Of a stretch of 64,000 nt of DNA, positions 42,421 through 51,252 are shown piece after piece (position 1 is the stretch's first letter; the number at the start of each line of letters is the position of its first letter). The DNA is taken from NCBI RefSeq assembly GCF_014489615.1, contig NZ_CP060825.1:868001-932000 (forward strand), read 5' to 3'. A model generated the notes under the pieces. That model was given only the letters and a program-made list of their open reading frames with translations, had not been told where the DNA came from and did not search any database. The translations under genes were made by a program, and so were the position numbers. This DNA comes from Streptomyces genisteinicus (GTDB lineage Bacteria > Actinomycetota > Actinomycetes > Streptomycetales > Streptomycetaceae).

Positions 42421-43018
42421 GCTGCCCGCCCGCAAACCGCTCGACCGGGCGGCCGAGACCGGCCTGAAGATCGTCGTGGTGGGCGGCTTCGGCGTCGGCA
42501 AGACCACGCTGGTCCGCTCCGTGAGCGAGATCCGGCCCCTGAACACGGAGGAGGTGATGACCCAGGCGGGCGTCGGCGTCGACGAGACGGGGCCGGTGCG
42601 CACGAAGAAGACCAGCACCACCGTGGCGTTCGACTTCGGCCGGATCAGCCTCAACGACCGCATGGTCCTCTACCTGTTCGGCGCTCCGGGGCAGGAGCGG
42701 TTCTGGTTCCTGTGGGACCGGCTGTTCACCGGCACGCTCGGCGCGGTGGTCCTCGTCGACACCCGGCGCATGAGCGACTCCTGGTACGCGATCGACCGGC
42801 TGGAACACCACCGGACGCCGTTCGTGGTGGCCGTCAACCGCTTCGACGACGACCTCGCCTCCTTCTCCCTCGCCGAGATCCGCCAGGCGCTGTCCCTGGC
42901 CCCCGACGTGCCCCTGGTGGAGTGCGACGCCCGGCTGCGCCACTCCGGCAAGCACGTCCTCATCACACTCGTCGACCACCTCCACGCACTGGCCACGGCC
43001 CGGGAGAGCAGACCATGA
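42401..43018 (+). CDS. cvnD: CvnD, Ras-like GTPase
   Basis: This 205-residue small GTPase has P-loop VVVGGFGVGKTTLVRS, switch-region TTTVAFDFGRI with S for the first T, LFGAPGQERFWFLW (G3-like, DxxG replaced by APGQ), and AVNRFDD (NKxD variant NRFD). The start is TTG 42401, preceded by AAGGAGG at 42388-42394 inside cvnC. The end overlaps the P450 start by 4 bp. The variant G3 and G4 motifs are typical of this subfamily. Confidence 0.94.
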   Translation: MDSATSELPARKPLDRAAETGLKIVVVGGFGVGKTTLVRSVSEIRPLNTEEVMTQAGVGVDETGPVRTKKTSTTVAFDFGRISLNDRMVLYLFGAPGQERFWFLWDRLFTGTLGAVVLVDTRRMSDSWYAIDRLEHHRTPFVVAVNRFDDDLASFSLAEIRQALSLAPDVPLVECDARLRHSGKHVLITLVDHLHALATARESRP

Positions 43019-44280
43019 ACGACACCACGGGACTGTCGTCGCCGACCGTTCCCCCCGCCGCCTGCCCGGCGTACGAGGGCGCGGTCCGGCTCAGCGGCAC
43101 GGAGTTCCAGCAGTCGCCCGCCGAGCTGTACCGCGGGCTGCGACGGAGGCACGGGGCGGTGGCACCGGTGCTGCTGGACGGCGACGTGCCGGCCTGGCTG
43201 GTGCTCGGCTACGCCGAGGTCAGCTATGTCACGGCGCACGACGACCTCTTCGCCCGGGACTCCCGGCGGTGGAACCAGTGGGACACGGTGCCGGCGGACT
43301 GGCCGCTGCTGCCGTTCGTCGGACACCAGCCCTCGGTGCTGTTCACCGAGGGCGCCGCCCACCAGATGCGGGCGGGCGTCATCACCGAGGCGCTGGAGGT
43401 GATCGACCAGTTCGAGCTCGCGCAGCGGTGCCGCGGGATCGCCGGCCCGCTGATCGACGCGTTCGCGGGCAGCGGCCGCGCGGAGCTGATGTCGGCGTAC
43501 GTCCACGCGCTGCCGATGCGGGCGGCGGTGCAGATGTGCGGGATGCCCGCGGGCGGCGCGGATACCGAGGACCTCGTCCGCGACCTGCGGATCTCGCTGG
43601 ACGCCGGACCGGGCGACGACCCGGTCGCGGCCTACGGGAGGGTGCAGGAGCGGATCCGGCGGCTGGTGGACGAGAAGCGGACCGCCCCCGGGCCCGACGT
43701 CACCTCGCGGATGCTGAGGCACCCGGCCGGGCTGACGGAGGAGGAGATCGTCCAGGACCTGGTCTCGGTGATCGCCGCGGCGCAGCAGCCCACGGCGAAC
43801 TGGATCGGCAACACCCTGCGGCTGCTGCTGACCGACGACCGGTTCGCGCTCAACGTCTCGGGCGGACGGCTCAGCGTCGGCCAGGCGCTCGGCGAGGTGC
43901 TGTGGCTGGACACCCCGACGCAGAACTTCATCGGCCGGTTCGCGGCGCGGGACACGACGCTCGGCGGACGGCGCATCCGGGCGGGCGACATGGTCGTGCT
44001 GGGCCTCGCCGCCGCCAACACCGATCCGCAGATCTGGCCCGAGGGCCACGCCGGCGAGGAGAACTCGGCGCACCTGTCGTTCGGCAACGGCGAGCACCGC
44101 TGCCCCTATCCGGCGCCGCTGCTCGCGGACGTGATCGCCCGTACGGCGGTCGAGACGCTGCTGGAACGGCTGCCGGACGTGGTGCTCGCCGTGGAGCCGG
44201 AGGAGCTGAGCTGGCGGCCGTCGGTGTGGATGCGCGGGCTCACCGCGCTTCCGGTGCGCTTCTCGCCCGTGGTGCAGTAG
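43015..44280 (+). CDS. CvnE, CYP157-like cytochrome P450 lacking the ExxR motif
   Basis: This 421-residue P450 has the heme loop SFGNGEHRCPYPAP with the axial cysteine. The K-helix reads LGEVLWLDTPTQ, so the invariant arginine of ExxR is tryptophan. The I-helix reads AAAQQPTANW, without the usual acid before the threonine. These are the marks of the CYP157 family, which is known from Streptomyces conservons. ATG 43015 overlaps cvnD by 4 bp. Redox partners are not encoded nearby. Confidence 0.93.
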   Translation: MNDTTGLSSPTVPPAACPAYEGAVRLSGTEFQQSPAELYRGLRRRHGAVAPVLLDGDVPAWLVLGYAEVSYVTAHDDLFARDSRRWNQWDTVPADWPLLPFVGHQPSVLFTEGAAHQMRAGVITEALEVIDQFELAQRCRGIAGPLIDAFAGSGRAELMSAYVHALPMRAAVQMCGMPAGGADTEDLVRDLRISLDAGPGDDPVAAYGRVQERIRRLVDEKRTAPGPDVTSRMLRHPAGLTEEEIVQDLVSVIAAAQQPTANWIGNTLRLLLTDDRFALNVSGGRLSVGQALGEVLWLDTPTQNFIGRFAARDTTLGGRRIRAGDMVVLGLAAANTDPQIWPEGHAGEENSAHLSFGNGEHRCPYPAPLLADVIARTAVETLLERLPDVVLAVEPEELSWRPSVWMRGLTALPVRFSPVVQ

Positions 44281-44315
44281 GCGCCTGCGGCCGAGCGGGC
44301 CGCCGGCCGGTGCAC

Positions 44316-44348
44316 GCGCGGCCGGGCGGGCCGCCCGCCCGGCCGCGC
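44316..44348. terminator. Perfect 15-bp hairpin between the two P450 genes
   Basis: GCGCGGCCGGGCGGG at 44316-44330 pairs perfectly with 44334-44348 around a 3-base loop. It occupies the 71-bp gap between convergent genes and should stop transcription from both sides. Confidence 0.85.
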
Positions 44349-44351
44349 CGC

Positions 44352-45578
44352 TCAGGCGGACACGGGCGTGAAGCGCACGGGCAGCGACTTCGGGCCGCGG
44401 GTGAACACCCCCTCCTCGGCCGGGACGAAGCCGTCCGCCAGCCGCATGTCGGGCATGGCGTCGAGCAGTTGGTTGACGCCGGTCTCCACCTCGGCACGGG
44501 CCAGCAGCGCTCCGACGCAGAAGTGCCGGCCGAGCGCGAAGGCGAGGTGGTCCGCCGCGGCGGAGAAGGCGGTGGTGGCGGTCAGGTCCTCGCGGAAGAT
44601 GTCGAAGCGGTCCGGGTCGCGGTAGCGGTCCGCGTCGCGGTTGGCCGCGCCGATGAGGCAGGTGACGGTGGCGCCTGCCGGTATCGTGCCGCCGCTGACG
44701 GTCACCTCGGTGGCCGTCTGCCGCATGATCATGTGCACCGGCGGGGTGTAGCGCAGGGTCTCGGCGAACGCCCGGTCGATCAGCGAGCGGTCCTCGCGCA
44801 CGGCGGCCAGTTGCTCGGGGTGGGCGAGCAGGTTGGCGAAGATCCCGGCGATCGCCTTGTCGGTGGTCTCCCCGCCGGCCGCGAGCAGCAGGCTGCAGAA
44901 GGCCTTGATGTCCTCGTCGCTCATGCGGACCCCGTCGACCTCCGCGGTGCACAGGCCGGAGAGCAGGTCGTCGCCCGGATGCTCGCGCCGCTCCCGGATG
45001 ACCGGGATCATGTAGTCGGCGAACTCGGTCCGGGTGCGCAACCCCGCGGCGGTGACCGCCGGATCGCCCGAGAGGTTCCCGAGGAACGCGACGACGCTGG
45101 TGTACCAGCCGTGGAAGCGGTCGTGGTCGGCCTTGTCGAGGCCGAGCATGTCGGCGATGACGTCGACCGGGAAGCGGGTGGCGAAGGCGTCGACGAGATC
45201 GGCCTCGCCGGTGTGGCGGAAGCCGTCGATCAGCTCGCGCGCGTTGCGCTCGATGACGGGGAGGAACTTCTCCCGCAGGTCGTTGCCCCGGAAGGCAGGT
45301 GCCACCAGGGCGCGGCGGACCGCGTGGTCGCGTCCGCTCAGCTGGAGGAAGGTGTGGCCGTGGACGGGTTCGAGCTGCCAGTCGTAGTTCTCGGTGGTGA
45401 ACACCGACTCCTTGTCCTTGAAGGCCCGCTCGACGTCCTCGTAGCGGGAGATGAGCCAGCTTCCGGTCGGCTCGTGGTGGAGGAGGGGCGCCTGTTCGCG
45501 CATGAGGCGGTAGGCCGCGTACGGATCGGCCTCGAACTCGGACGACAGGATGTCGGGGATCTGCTGTGCGGTTGCCAT
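44352..45578 (-). CDS. Cytochrome P450, conventional motifs
   Basis: This 408-residue P450 has I-helix LLLAAGGETTDKAIAG, K-helix ExxR in FAETLRYTPPVH, and heme loop FALGRHFCVGALLARAE. All catalytic motifs are intact, in contrast to the facing CYP157-like protein. The start is ATG 45578 (MATAQQIPDILSS). The substrate is not predictable. No biosynthetic genes lie next to it. Confidence 0.93.
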   Translation of the reverse strand: MATAQQIPDILSSEFEADPYAAYRLMREQAPLLHHEPTGSWLISRYEDVERAFKDKESVFTTENYDWQLEPVHGHTFLQLSGRDHAVRRALVAPAFRGNDLREKFLPVIERNARELIDGFRHTGEADLVDAFATRFPVDVIADMLGLDKADHDRFHGWYTSVVAFLGNLSGDPAVTAAGLRTRTEFADYMIPVIRERREHPGDDLLSGLCTAEVDGVRMSDEDIKAFCSLLLAAGGETTDKAIAGIFANLLAHPEQLAAVREDRSLIDRAFAETLRYTPPVHMIMRQTATEVTVSGGTIPAGATVTCLIGAANRDADRYRDPDRFDIFREDLTATTAFSAAADHLAFALGRHFCVGALLARAEVETGVNQLLDAMPDMRLADGFVPAEEGVFTRGPKSLPVRFTPVSA

Positions 45579-45794
45579 GGCACTCCCTGAGACGTCAACA
45601 GGCATTGGATTCAAGGGTATTGAGTGCCGGGCCGGTCAGACAGACGGCGTACGCGCCCGGTCCGGGTCCGCCCCGGACGCGGACGGTCCGGCACGGTCGC
45701 CTACCGTGCGGTGAGCGCGCCGCCGGGACCGGGACACCTGTCCGGCAGTGCACCGCGGGCGCGGCCGGCACACCGAGAACCGAGGAGAGACGTC

Positions 45795-46325
45795 ATGACG
45801 GATGGGGCACTGATCGCGGGTGTGGGCGGCAGGGAGCCGAAGGTCGACCCGGGGGCGTTCACCGCGCCGACGTCCGTGGTGCTGGGCGACGTGACGCTGG
45901 CCGCGGGGTCGAGCCTCTGGTACCAGAGCGTGCTGCGGGGTGACGGCGGTCCGATCGTGATCGGACCGGACAGCAACATCCAGGACAACTGCACGGTCCA
46001 TGTGGACCCCGGGTTCCCGGTCACCGTCGGCGCGCGGGTGTCGGTCGGGCACAACGCGGTGCTGCACGGCTGCACGGTCGAGGACGACGTGCTGGTGGGC
46101 ATGGGCGCGACGGTCCTGAACGGGGCGCACATCGGGGCCGGTTCGCTGGTGGCCGCGCAGGCGCTGGTGCCGCAGGGGATGCGGGTGCCGCCGGGTTCGC
46201 TGGTGGCGGGCGTGCCGGCGAAGGTCCGCAGGGAGCTGACGGAGGAGGAGCGCGAGGGCGTCAGGCTGAACGCCGCGGTCTACGTGGACCTGGCCCAGCA
46301 GCACCGGGCGGCCCACGGGGGCTGA
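45795..46325 (+). CDS. Gamma-class carbonic anhydrase-like protein
   Basis: This 176-residue left-handed beta-helix protein contains all three zinc-ligand histidines of the family: NCTVHVDPG and VGHNAVLHGC. The ending GSLVAGVPAKVRREL is standard. Many such proteins bind zinc or iron; catalytic activity is variable. ATG 45795 has the ribosome site GAGGAGAG. It stands alone. Confidence 0.92.
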   Translation: MTDGALIAGVGGREPKVDPGAFTAPTSVVLGDVTLAAGSSLWYQSVLRGDGGPIVIGPDSNIQDNCTVHVDPGFPVTVGARVSVGHNAVLHGCTVEDDVLVGMGATVLNGAHIGAGSLVAAQALVPQGMRVPPGSLVAGVPAKVRRELTEEEREGVRLNAAVYVDLAQQHRAAHGG

Positions 46326-46421
46326 CCGGCGGGCGGGGCGCCCGGTGGCGGGCTCCCGTAGGCCGACGGGTCCCCGGCTGACGGAGCCGCGGACCGGGCG
46401 GCAAGGCCGCGGGCCGGCCCG

Positions 46422-47072
46422 TCAGTCGGCGGCCGCCCCGGCGGGCAGGCCGTCCCGCTCCGCCTCGGCGGCGGCCTTCTTCGCGCGGCCCCGCAGGACG
46501 AGCATCGAGGTGACGCCGACGAGGACGGCCAGCACCAGCCCGAGCCAGGAGAACCGCTTGAGCCAGGCCTCGGCGACCACACCGACCGAGTAGACGACGG
46601 CGGTGGTGCCGCCGGCCCACAGGATGCCGCCGAGCACGTTGGCGACGAGGAACTTCCAGTACGGCATGCGCAGCACACCGGCGAGCGGCCCGGCGAAGAT
46701 CCGGAGCAGGGCGACGAACCGGCCGAAGAACACGGCCCACATGCCCCACTTCTGGAACGAGCGCTCGGCCATCGCGATCTGCGCGGGACCGAAGTGCCGG
46801 GGGAAGCGGGCGCCGAGCATGCCGAGGAGCGGCCGGCCGCCCCGGCGGCCGATGGCGTATCCGACGGAGTCGCCGACGATGGCCCCCGCCGTGGCGCAGG
46901 CGCCGAGGACCCAGGGGTCGATGTCGCCGTGCTGGGAGGCCAGGAGCGCCGAGCTCACCAGCACGATCTCACCGGGCAGGGGGATGCCGAGGCTCTCCAG
47001 GCCGATGACCACCCCCACCAGGAGGTAGATGCTGACCGCGGGGATGGTCTCGAGCCACTCCTGGACGTGCAA
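46422..47072 (-). CDS. DedA family membrane protein
   Basis: This 216-residue protein has about five membrane segments. It has the DedA motif ESLGIPLPGEIVLVSSALLAS near the N-terminus, GDSVGYAIGRRGG, and FFGRFVALLRIFAGPLAGV with the conserved arginines. DedA proteins are membrane lipid flippase-like transporters. The start is TTG 47072 with GAAGGAAC upstream. The tail is rich in Ala, Glu and Lys. Confidence 0.92.
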   Translation of the reverse strand: MHVQEWLETIPAVSIYLLVGVVIGLESLGIPLPGEIVLVSSALLASQHGDIDPWVLGACATAGAIVGDSVGYAIGRRGGRPLLGMLGARFPRHFGPAQIAMAERSFQKWGMWAVFFGRFVALLRIFAGPLAGVLRMPYWKFLVANVLGGILWAGGTTAVVYSVGVVAEAWLKRFSWLGLVLAVLVGVTSMLVLRGRAKKAAAEAERDGLPAGAAAD

Positions 47073-47237
47073 CGCCGTTCCTTCCGTCCTGCCCCGGGTC
47101 CTCGTGGACGGACCCGGCCGGCGCGGCCCGGCGGTCGGCCGCGGGCGCCGGGGCAGCCTACCCGGTTCCGCGCGGCCCCCGGCGGCACGCCGGGCCGGGG
47201 CCGCGGGAGCCGGGCCCGGGGTCGCCGGAGCCGGCGG

Positions 47238-47693
47238 TCAGTCGTTGGGGCGCAGGGTCCAGACGATGTCCATCTCGCCGGTGACGGCGCCGTCCTCACG
47301 GGTGATGGCGACGTGCACGGGGAACTCGGGGCGGGCGCCCGCGTCGAGTTCGGCGACGATGTCGGCGGCCGGGCGGCCGAGGGTCGCCGTGGCGGTGACG
47401 GCTCCGCGGGCGATCTTCTTGAACGCGATCCCGGCGGTGACCGGCAGCGGCACCGCGCGCGACAGCTGGTCGCCGAAGGCGGCGAGGACGATCGCACCGC
47501 TCGCGGACTCGGCCAGCGTGAACATCGCGCCGGCGTGCGGGCCGCCGACGTGGTTGTGGTAGTCGGCCTGGTCCGGAAGGCTCAGGACGGCCCGCTCCGG
47601 GGTGGTCTCCAGGTACTGGAGCCCGAGGGTCCGCACCATGGGCACGGTGGCGGCGAGCAGTTCGCCGAGGGAGGTGTCGTCTGCTGTACTCAT
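47238..47693 (-). CDS. PaaI/DUF4442-like thioesterase (hotdog fold)
   Basis: This 151-residue protein has the hotdog signature HNHVGGPHAGAMFTLAESASG. The conserved histidine and the aspartate/glutamate region of PaaI-type thioesterases are present, followed by LPVTAGIAFKKIARGAV. It probably hydrolyses acyl-CoA or another acyl thioester. The start is ATG 47693; an upstream in-frame ATG at 47702 is possible. Confidence 0.88.
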   Translation of the reverse strand: MSTADDTSLGELLAATVPMVRTLGLQYLETTPERAVLSLPDQADYHNHVGGPHAGAMFTLAESASGAIVLAAFGDQLSRAVPLPVTAGIAFKKIARGAVTATATLGRPAADIVAELDAGARPEFPVHVAITREDGAVTGEMDIVWTLRPND

Positions 47694-47789
47694 GGCGCGC
47701 ATGTTACTCGTGAGTATTCGGTGGAGACCACACGCTTCCCCGGGGCCGGGCGTGGATAAGGGGACGCCACCCCTCTATGGTTACTGGCC

Positions 47790-48839
47790 ATGTGGCCAGG
47801 ACAGCAGCCGCCCGGGGGCGAGCAGAACCCGCAGGACCAGAACCCGTACCAGCAGCCGGGTTACCAGCAGCCGAATCCGTACCAGCAGCCGGGACCCCAG
47901 CAGGGCGGCTACCAGCAGCCTGGATACCAGCAGCCCAACCCGTACCAGCAGCCGACGATGCCGCAGTACGCGGTGCCCGGCCAGATGCCCGGCGCTCCGC
48001 AGCCGTCGCAGGACGACAAGAAGAAGACCACGATCGTGGCGATCGTCGCCGCGACGGCCGTCGTCGCCGCCGCCGCGATCACCGGCTTCATCGTGCTGAA
48101 GGACGACGACAGCGGGAAGTCCGACAAGGGCGGCGGCACGACCGCCTCCCAGTCGCCGTCGAAGGAGGCTTCGCCGGAGGGCGGCGGCTCCGCGGCGCCG
48201 AGCGACAACCCGCGCGCGGGCACGGACGCCAAGCCCACGATCGAGGGCTGGAAGGTCGTCACCAACCCCAAGCACGGCACCCAGTTCGACGTCCCCGCCG
48301 ACTGGGAGGTCGCCAGCAGCGGCATGGCCTCCGGCTTCGAGGACGAGAAGAAGGGCGACGGCTCGCCGGTCGTCATGATGAGCGCACCCGCGCACCTCAA
48401 GAGCAAGTGGTGCGAGTTCGACTCGGACAAGGACGGCAGCAACGAGACCTACGGTCTCGCCAGCACCGGCACCAAGGGCGGCAAGGGCGCGAAGAGCACC
48501 GCCGAGGCCGCCTACAACGAGGCGGGCAACTGGGTCTGGGCCGGGTACGCGCAGACCGAGCCGTCCGGCAAGGTCAAGATCACCAAGGCCGAGGACTACA
48601 CCACGGCGTCCGGTCTGAAGGGCAGCATCTCGACCGCGACCGCCGCCGGGGTGAAGAAGGACAACAAGTGCGAGACGGACGGCAAGTCCATCGCCTTCTC
48701 CTTCAAGGACCCCAAGGGCGACTTCAAGAGCTGGGTCCTGTACGCCAACACCGGCGTCGCGGACGAGGTCGACGACGCCACCATCCGGAAGATCCTGAGC
48801 ACCGTCCGGCTGGCGAACGCCTCGGCCGACGCGTCCTGA
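47790..48839 (+). CDS. Membrane-anchored protein with YQQP repeats and an exported domain
   Basis: This 349-residue protein has a 70-residue N-terminal tail of repeated YQQP/NPYQQP units. KKKTTIVAIVAATAVVAAAAITGFIV then forms a single membrane helix (from about residue 77). The following 230 residues are Lys/Gly/Ser-rich and acidic and would lie outside the cell, with two cysteines (KWCEFD and DNKCETD). I do not recognise the extracellular domain. ATG 47790 is clear. Confidence 0.85.
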   Translation: MWPGQQPPGGEQNPQDQNPYQQPGYQQPNPYQQPGPQQGGYQQPGYQQPNPYQQPTMPQYAVPGQMPGAPQPSQDDKKKTTIVAIVAATAVVAAAAITGFIVLKDDDSGKSDKGGGTTASQSPSKEASPEGGGSAAPSDNPRAGTDAKPTIEGWKVVTNPKHGTQFDVPADWEVASSGMASGFEDEKKGDGSPVVMMSAPAHLKSKWCEFDSDKDGSNETYGLASTGTKGGKGAKSTAEAAYNEAGNWVWAGYAQTEPSGKVKITKAEDYTTASGLKGSISTATAAGVKKDNKCETDGKSIAFSFKDPKGDFKSWVLYANTGVADEVDDATIRKILSTVRLANASADAS

Positions 48840-48918
48840 CGCCGGGGGCGTGACGCGAAGTCCCTCCCGGACCGCCCGCCGGGGGGAGGGAGCCGCCTTC
48901 GCGGCCCGCCCTGCCGGT

Positions 48919-48941
48919 GGCCCGCCCCGGCGGGGCGGGCC
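48919..48941. terminator. 10-bp GC hairpin between convergent genes
   Basis: GGCCCGCCCC at 48919-48928 pairs with GGGGCGGGCC at 48932-48941 around GGC, between the membrane-anchored protein and the spermidine-synthase-like gene. Confidence 0.72.
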
Positions 48942-48946
48942 GCCGG

Positions 48947-50014
48947 TCAGCCGATGCCGAACGCGCCCTCCGGCGGCCGCGGCGAGGGCACCGCGTCCTC
49001 GTCCCGCACCGGCTGCGCACCGCCGATCAGCCGGGCCAGTGATCTGCCCTCCTCGACCCGGGCGGGGAAGGCGTCGGCCGCCGCGCGGCGGGCCAGCGGG
49101 GCCACCGGGAGCGGGCTCTGCGACGCCAGGAGCACCGCGTTGCCGAACCTCCGGCCGCGCAGCACCGAGGGCTCGGCGATCAGGGCCAGTTCCCCGAAGA
49201 CGGCGGCGAAGGTCGCCAGCTGCGACCGGAGGAAGCCGAACGGCGCGCCGTCGGCGAGATTCGCGGCGTAGAGCCCGCCGGGCCGCAGCGCCCGCGCCGC
49301 CGCCCGTGCGAATCCGAGCGAGGCCACCTGCGCGGGCACCCGCGAGCCGCCGAACACGTCGGCGACCACGACGTCGTAGCCACCGGACGGCGCGGCCTCC
49401 AGATGGTCCCGTGCGTCGGCCGTGTGCACGGCGACGTCCGCCCCCGCCGCGAGCGGCAGCAGTGCGGAGACCAGCTCCACGAGTCCGCCGTCCGACTCCG
49501 CCACCCGCTGCCGGGACCCCGGACGGGTCGCGGCGACCCAGCGGGGCAGGGTCAGCGCCCCTCCGCCGAGGTGGAGCACGTCCAGCGGTTCCCCCTCGGG
49601 TGCCGCGCAGTCGACCGCGTGGGCGAGCCGGCGCACGTACTCGAACTCCAGGTGGAGGGGGTCGTCGAGGTCCACGTACGACTGCGGGGAGCCGTCCACG
49701 GTCAGCAGCCAGGCCCGGGGCCGGTCCACGTCGGGCATCAGCTTCGCGGTGCCGCCGCCGACCGCGCGGATCACGGGAACGCGATCGTCCTCGCGGTCAC
49801 CGTCGCGCTCATCCTCGCGTTCGTCGTCGCGCTCATCCTCGCGTTCGTCGTCGCGCTCGTCCTCGCGGTCGTCGTCGCGGTGGTCGTCCTCGCCGGCGGT
49901 GGCGCGGGGTGCGGCCGGTGCCGCGGGGACGGCCGCCGGCGAGGCGGGCGGGACCGGCTGTGCGGGACCGGGGCGGGGCGCGGCGCGGCGGCCGTCGGGA
50001 CTCGGGTCGTTCAC
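48947..50014 (-). CDS. Spermidine-synthase-like (SAM-binding fold) protein with DEREDERD tandem repeat
   Basis: This 355-residue protein has an N-terminal Pro/Ala-rich stretch and then an acidic/arginine octapeptide repeat (about residues 48-82). A spermidine-synthase-type Rossmann domain follows, with LLTVDGSPQSYVDLDDPLHL, LDVLHLGGGALTLPRWVA and DVVVADVFGGSRVP. Key aminopropyltransferase residues are only partly kept (GGGALTL in place of GGGEG), so it is probably not a spermidine synthase. GTG 50014 starts VNDPSPDGR. It follows tuf3 on the same strand behind a strong hairpin. Confidence 0.82.
   Translation of the reverse strand: MNDPSPDGRRAAPRPGPAQPVPPASPAAVPAAPAAPRATAGEDDHRDDDREDERDDEREDERDDEREDERDGDREDDRVPVIRAVGGGTAKLMPDVDRPRAWLLTVDGSPQSYVDLDDPLHLEFEYVRRLAHAVDCAAPEGEPLDVLHLGGGALTLPRWVAATRPGSRQRVAESDGGLVELVSALLPLAAGADVAVHTADARDHLEAAPSGGYDVVVADVFGGSRVPAQVASLGFARAAARALRPGGLYAANLADGAPFGFLRSQLATFAAVFGELALIAEPSVLRGRRFGNAVLLASQSPLPVAPLARRAAADAFPARVEEGRSLARLIGGAQPVRDEDAVPSPRPPEGAFGIG
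49801..49872 (-). repeat. 24-bp tandem repeat, three units
   Basis: Units at 49801, 49825 and 49849 are exactly 24 bp long; the first two are identical and the third differs at two positions. Degenerate flanks extend the array. On the coding strand it encodes the DEREDERD octapeptide. Confidence 0.88.
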
Positions 50015-50032
50015 CGTGCCATTGTGCCCGGC

Positions 50033-50072
50033 GCCCCGGGTGTCCCTCCGGAGCGGGAGGGACACCCGGGGC
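50033..50072. terminator. Perfect 17-bp hairpin after tuf3
   Basis: The arm at 50033-50049 (GCCCCGGGTGTCCCTCC) pairs perfectly with 50056-50072 around a 6-base loop. It lies 5 bp after the tuf3 stop on the minus strand and so separates tuf3 from the spermidine-synthase-like gene. Confidence 0.85.
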
Positions 50073-50076
50073 GGGC

Positions 50077-51252
50077 TCACAGCACCTCGGTCACCGTGCC
50101 CGCGCCGACGGTGCGGCCGCCCTCGCGGATCGCGAAGCCGAGACCGGGCTCCAGCGGGACGTCCCGCCCGAGTTCGACGGACATCTCGACCGTCTCCCCC
50201 GGCCTCGCGACGGCCGCGTCGCCGAGGTCGACGGCGCCGACGACGTCCGCGGTGCGGATGTGGAACTGCGGGCGGTAGCCCCCAAAGACCGGTGTGCTCC
50301 GGCCGCCCTCGCGTGCGGAGAGCACGCGCACCCGCGCGGTGAACCGGCGGCGGGGCACCACGCTGCCGGGCCGGGCGACCACATGGCCGCGGCGGACCGC
50401 GTCGCGCGGCACGCCGCGCAGCAGCAGCGCCACGCTGTCGCCCGCCTCCGCGCGCTCCATCGGCCGGCCGAACGTCTCCACCCCGGTGACCACCGTCTCC
50501 GTCCCCGCGCCGAGCACCTCGACGCGGTCCCCGACCCGGACCGTGCCGCGCTCCACGGCCCCGGTGACGACGGTGCCCCGGCCGGTGATGGTGAGCACGT
50601 TCTCCACCGGGAGCAGGAACGGGGCGTCGGTGTACCGCACCGGGGTGGGCACATAGGTGTCCACGGCGTCGAGGAGCGCCTCGATCGCCCCCGTCCAGCG
50701 CGGGTCCCCCTCCAGGGCCCTCAGCCCGGAGACGCGTACGACCGGCGCGGTGTCGCCGCCGTATCCGTGCGCGGTGAGCAGGTCGCGCACCTCCAGTTCC
50801 ACGAGGTCGGTGAGCTCGTCGTCGCCCGCGTCCGCCTTGTTGAGCGCGACGACGACGTGGTCCACGCCCACCTGGCGGGCGAGCAGCACGTGCTCGGCGG
50901 TCTGCGGCATGACGCCGTCGAGCGCGGAGACCACCAGGATCGCCCCGTCCAGCTGGGCGGCGCCGGTGACCATGTTCTTCACGTAGTCGGCGTGGCCGGG
51001 CATGTCGACGTGCGCGTAGTGGCGGGTGTCGGTCTCGTACTCGACGTGCGAGAGGTCGATGGTGATGCCGCGGCGGGCCTCCTCCGGCGCCCGGTCGATG
51101 CGGTCGAAGGCGACGTAGGAGGTGCCGCCGCCGGCCCGCTCGCTGAGCACCTTGGTGATCGCGGCGGTGAGTGTGGTCTTGCCGTGGTCGACGTGTCCCA
51201 TGGTGCCGATGTTGAGGTGCGGCTTGGTGCGGACGTATGCCGTCTTGGACAT
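50077..51252 (-). CDS. tuf3: Divergent elongation factor Tu (EF-Tu3 type)
   Basis: This 391-residue EF-Tu paralogue has complete GTPase motifs: [26 protein letters not shown]3 as DMPGHADYV (the usual DCPGH cysteine is methionine) and G4 NKADAGDD. Domain II ([15 protein letters not shown]) and domain III are normal in length. Sequence differences throughout identify it as the diverged tuf3 type known in Streptomyces, not the main tuf1. In that genus tuf3 expression was linked to the stringent response. There is no fusA or rpsL neighbour. The start is ATG 51252. Confidence 0.94.
   Translation of the reverse strand: MSKTAYVRTKPHLNIGTMGHVDHGKTTLTAAITKVLSERAGGGTSYVAFDRIDRAPEEARRGITIDLSHVEYETDTRHYAHVDMPGHADYVKNMVTGAAQLDGAILVVSALDGVMPQTAEHVLLARQVGVDHVVVALNKADAGDDELTDLVELEVRDLLTAHGYGGDTAPVVRVSGLRALEGDPRWTGAIEALLDAVDTYVPTPVRYTDAPFLLPVENVLTITGRGTVVTGAVERGTVRVGDRVEVLGAGTETVVTGVETFGRPMERAEAGDSVALLLRGVPRDAVRRGHVVARPGSVVPRRRFTARVRVLSAREGGRSTPVFGGYRPQFHIRTADVVGAVDLGDAAVARPGETVEMSVELGRDVPLEPGLGFAIREGGRTVGAGTVTEVL

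Noticed and set aside
43015..45578. Secondary-metabolite cluster suggested by two P450 genes
   Set aside because: One belongs to the conservon and the other has no biosynthetic neighbours.
48947..50014. True spermidine synthase
   Set aside because: The GGGEG-type motif is changed to GGGALTL and the N-terminal half is not a polyamine-site domain; reported only as SAM-fold protein of that superfamily.
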